In this document: positions 48,555-50,773 of the stretch, piece by piece | Position numbering within the stretch: position 1 is the first letter of the stretch | How the letters are laid out: each line of letters begins with the position of its first letter | Source of the DNA: Bacillota bacterium | GTDB lineage: Bacteria > Bacillota > Dethiobacteria > DTU022 > UBA8154 | Reading direction: 5' to 3' | Length of the DNA stretch: 50,773 bases | Assembly: GCA_012839215.1 (NCBI GenBank) | Contig: DUNV01000138.1 | Span: 1-50,773 of the forward strand | Position numbers and translations under genes: made by a program | The notes under the pieces: generated by a model | The model's input: the letters and a program-made list of their open reading frames with translations, nothing else | What the model was told of the DNA's origin: nothing | Database searches by the model: none

Positions 48555-49235
48555 TTGAAAACAACAGATATGTCTGCTGTGATCCTTGCCGGGGGGAGCA
48601 GTAGCCGCATGGTGAAAAACAAACTGCTTTTACCTCTTGGCGGGTTTACCATAGTGGAGACGCTTGTAGGAGTTCTTGATGGACTGTTTGACGAATGCAT
48701 TATCGTCACGGATCGGCCCCAGGATTATCGTGGGCTTCCCGTTCGCATAGCTCCTGATTTATATGAAGGTGTTCCCAAAAGTTCTTTGCGTGGTATTCAT
48801 GGGGGGCTAAGTGCCTCACACCATGCCTATAGTTTTATTGTGGGAGGCGATATGCCCTTTGTGGTGCCCGGGTTTGTTACCCATCTTTGCATGCTTGCCG
48901 ATGGGTATGATTTGGTTGTCCCCTGGAAAGAACCTCATTTTCATCCTCTTGTCGCAGTATATAACCGGGGCATTCTTCCGCTTGTGAATGAAATGCTTGC
49001 TTCGGGAAACTATAAGCTAAACTCTCTGCGGGAAAAGATCCACACGCTCAGCGTCCATGTGGATGACCTGCGTACTTATGATCCCCAGCTGTGGTCTCTC
49101 TTCAATATCAACACACCGGATGATTATGCCCTGGCCAAAGCACATTTTGAAAGGATATCTGAAGTTAAAAATCTTCCCGATGGGAGAAACTCACCAGATG
49201 ATCGCTCTAGAAAAAGCAAAAAAGATACTCGATGA
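48555..49235 (+). CDS. mobA: molybdenum cofactor nucleotidyltransferase
   Basis: The 226-residue protein has the nucleotide-binding start SAVILAGGSSSRMVKNKLLL (residues about 7-26), IVGGDMPFVVPGFVTHL around the metal-binding Asp, PWKEPHFHPLVAVYNRGI and FNINTPDDYALAK. MobA adds GMP to molybdopterin; MocA-type relatives add CMP for hydroxylases. The GGDMP and NINTPDD motifs favour MobA. TTG 48555 has GGAGG 8 bases upstream. Its last 38 bases overlap the start of moeA in another frame. The C-terminal tail past TPDDYALAK is basic and non-conserved, possibly a result of that overlap. Confidence 0.88.
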   Translation: MKTTDMSAVILAGGSSSRMVKNKLLLPLGGFTIVETLVGVLDGLFDECIIVTDRPQDYRGLPVRIAPDLYEGVPKSSLRGIHGGLSASHHAYSFIVGGDMPFVVPGFVTHLCMLADGYDLVVPWKEPHFHPLVAVYNRGILPLVNEMLASGNYKLNSLREKIHTLSVHVDDLRTYDPQLWSLFNINTPDDYALAKAHFERISEVKNLPDGRNSPDDRSRKSKKDTR

Positions 49236-50439
49236 CTATTTACTAGAAGTACTACCAATTTTTCGAAGGGTTGAAACGGTACCTTTATGGGAGGCCGGGG
49301 GAAGGGTACTTGCCGAAGATGTCGTTGCCGGCGAGGATGCTCCTGCCTTTAACCGATCCCACGTGGATGGTTACGCGTTTTTAGCGGCCGATAGCTACGG
49401 GGCCGCCCCAAATAGCCCTGTTACCCTAACAATTATCGATACCATAGCTGCTGGCTCATACTCGCTTAAAGAAATTACCCCAGGAACGGCTATGAAAATT
49501 TTTACCGGGGCACCTCTGCCTCCGGCAGCCGATTGTATCATCAAAAAAGAAGAGATCGAGGAGACTTTTACCGCCTCCGGCGCGGCCATTATTATCAAAA
49601 GAGCTGTTGGTGCCGGTGAAAACATATCCAACAAGGGGGAAGATCTTACCTCCGGCGATTTTCTTCTCAGCCGTGGTACTATTATTTCCTCGGCGCAGGT
49701 GGAGATCCTGGCAACTTTGGGGATCGATCCTGTTACAGTATATGCCCGGCCTCAGATCGGAATATTTTCCACAGGCAATGAACTGGTCACCTTGCAAAAC
49801 AAGTTGCAACACGGGCAGCTTCGGGCTTCCAATATTTATACCCTGGCAGAAATTATCCGACGGGCCGGAGGGTCTCCTGTTAACTTGGGAATAGTTCGTG
49901 ATCGGGCTGATGATGTGCTGCAAGCCTATGCCAAGGCGGATCAGTTACAATTGCCAATGGTTATTTCCACCGGGGGTACTGCCTCAGGCGATTTTGATGT
50001 TACCAAGGCCGCTATGGAACAGGCAGGATCGAGCAGGCTTTTTAATAAAGTTGCCATGCGCCCGGGAGCCCCATTCGTTGTTTCCAAAAAGGAAAACCGG
50101 CTTTTAATTGGCCTGTCGGGAAATCCGGGGGGAGCAATTGTAACCATGTTCATTTTTCTTTTTCCGATGATTTCCAAGCTGGCGGGGGACAACAAATATT
50201 TGTCACCCAGTCGGGGGAGGTTGACAGGGCCAATTGTTCGCCAAGGCGGCCTGAGGGGGTTCTTTTGGGGATGTTGCGATAAACGGGGCGGTCGTCTTTA
50301 CGTTACCCCCTTCCGAAACCAGTTTTGTGGTGCCATCAAAGTTCACCTGCACAGCAATTGCTTAATTGAGGTTCCGGCCGGAAAGGTAAATTTGCTTCCC
50401 GGCGACGATGTTAATATTTGGCATTTACCCTGCTTGTAG
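49198..50439 (+). CDS. moeA: molybdopterin molybdenumtransferase
   Basis: MoeA inserts molybdate into adenylated molybdopterin. The 413-residue protein has APAFNRSHVDGYAFLAADS (about residues 39-57), the MPT-binding part with IGIFSTGNELVTLQNKL, VISTGGTASGDFDVTKAAME and KVAMRPGAPFVVS, the loop GLSGNPGGAIVTM, and a C-terminal beta domain. The usual SAMDGYA motif reads SHVDGYA here, a variation seen in clostridial relatives. ATG 49198 (MIALEKAKKILDDYL) matches the family start and has GGGAG upstream; the tracked start would add 47 unrelated residues from the mobA frame. It overlaps mobA by 38 bases and ends the molybdenum gene group in this window. Confidence 0.93.
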   Translation: MIALEKAKKILDDYLLEVLPIFRRVETVPLWEAGGRVLAEDVVAGEDAPAFNRSHVDGYAFLAADSYGAAPNSPVTLTIIDTIAAGSYSLKEITPGTAMKIFTGAPLPPAADCIIKKEEIEETFTASGAAIIIKRAVGAGENISNKGEDLTSGDFLLSRGTIISSAQVEILATLGIDPVTVYARPQIGIFSTGNELVTLQNKLQHGQLRASNIYTLAEIIRRAGGSPVNLGIVRDRADDVLQAYAKADQLQLPMVISTGGTASGDFDVTKAAMEQAGSSRLFNKVAMRPGAPFVVSKKENRLLIGLSGNPGGAIVTMFIFLFPMISKLAGDNKYLSPSRGRLTGPIVRQGGLRGFFWGCCDKRGGRLYVTPFRNQFCGAIKVHLHSNCLIEVPAGKVNLLPGDDVNIWHLPCL

Positions 50440-50492
50440 GGCTGTTAATAAATGGTAGATTATTATATGAATTACAATCTACAGTTAAATAG

Positions 50493-50533
50493 GGCAATAT
50501 AGCGCAATACTATGCTTTACTGAGGCTATTGCC
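50493..50533. other. hairpin in the spacer after moeA
   Basis: GGCAATA (50493-50499) pairs with TATTGCC (50527-50533). No T run follows; it may be a weak terminator or operator. A TATAAT at 50608-50613 lies upstream of the last gene, without a good -35. Confidence 0.3.
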
Positions 50534-50669
50534 ATAAAAGACGATAATTCCCCTAATATCCCCATATTTAATCTGCAATTACAATTTATAATTTTCTTTT
50601 TTAGCTTTATAATATAAATAAAAAAACAATCGTTCACTATTCCGAACACAGGCGAGGAGGTGGGTATTT

Positions 50670-50773
50670 ATGGAAAAAAATGATGAAATTTATTGTTTTG
50701 GTTCTATAGCATCCCGGGGGAAAATTCCCAGCCTCATCAAAGCCATGCATGAAGAGGAGCGCATACGCAATAG
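50670..50773 (+). CDS. start of an unrecognised gene, cut by the window end
   Basis: Thirty-four codons are open to the window end, beginning MEKNDEIYCFGSIASRGKIP, with GAGGAGG 8 bases before the ATG. The start looks soluble and charged. The family is not recognised from this fragment. Its position after moeA, behind a 230-base spacer with its own possible -10 box, suggests a new transcript. Confidence 0.6.
   Translation, partial: MEKNDEIYCFGSIASRGKIPSLIKAMHEEERIRN

Overview
The window looks like the chromosome of an anaerobic, endospore-forming, single-membrane Firmicute of the class Clostridia (Peptococcaceae-like). The support is a YtfI/YtfJ-type sporulation pair, a DUF3794-like spore protein, S-layer-homology (SLH) proteins, an NfnAB-type electron-bifurcating pair, a Thi4 with the His seen in sulfide-dependent enzymes, GGAGG-type ribosome binding sites with frequent GTG/TTG starts, and molybdate and molybdenum-cofactor genes. 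The genus assignment is inference. No tRNA, rRNA, CRISPR array, transposase or phage gene was seen.

Left part (0-14 kb), mostly housekeeping: a CAP-domain protein, a spore-envelope-like protein, homoserine dehydrogenase (hom), alanine racemase followed by an EndoAI/EndoA (MazEF) toxin-antitoxin pair in the Bacillus order, a class-I glutamine amidotransferase, serA, then a DUF3343 + EF2568-type cysteine-desulfurase-like protein + nucleobase permease operon. That last operon is the type tied to selenium-dependent molybdenum hydroxylases. A TM2 protein and NfnAB lie on the minus strand.

Centre (14.9-32.8 kb), the most unusual part: a same-strand block that starts with a ModE-HTH/periplasmic-binding-domain regulator. 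It continues with a 1317-aa SLH protein, a C-terminally membrane-anchored protein, a MotA/TolQ/ExbB-like channel, a DUF2149 protein, a stalk-domain protein, a 1521-aa secreted repeat protein, a lipoprotein, a purple-acid-phosphatase-like esterase and a second SLH protein. Four of these carry five copies of one composite module (a sulfite-oxidase-fold-like domain without its Cys, plus a chitobiase-C/FN3-associated domain). The 1521-aa protein adds four repeats that keep a Cys at the expected position. I read the block as a proton-motive-force-coupled cell-surface apparatus, probably for binding or processing a metal, oxyanion or cofactor; the function is inference.

Right part (32.9-50.8 kb): a kinase-fold protein, a MOT1-type molybdate/sulfate permease with a consensus promoter and a terminator-bearing leader, an N-terminally truncated VapD, a sigma factor lacking region 4, ytfI/ytfJ homologues, a tandem SET-domain protein, thi4 and sir2 lying between two HTH-Uma2 paralogues, and a MATE transporter behind an attenuator-like leader. 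Then come a molybdenum supply group (TOBE molbindin, DUF364, modABC) and cofactor genes (molybdopterin-binding protein, mobA, moeA), and a gene cut by the window end.

The theme linking the three parts is molybdenum (or tungsten): uptake (MOT1-like permease, ModABC), storage and sensing (molbindin, ModE-like regulator), cofactor assembly (MoeA, MobA, MoeA-like) and the accessory set of a selenium-dependent molybdenum hydroxylase whose catalytic genes are not in the window.
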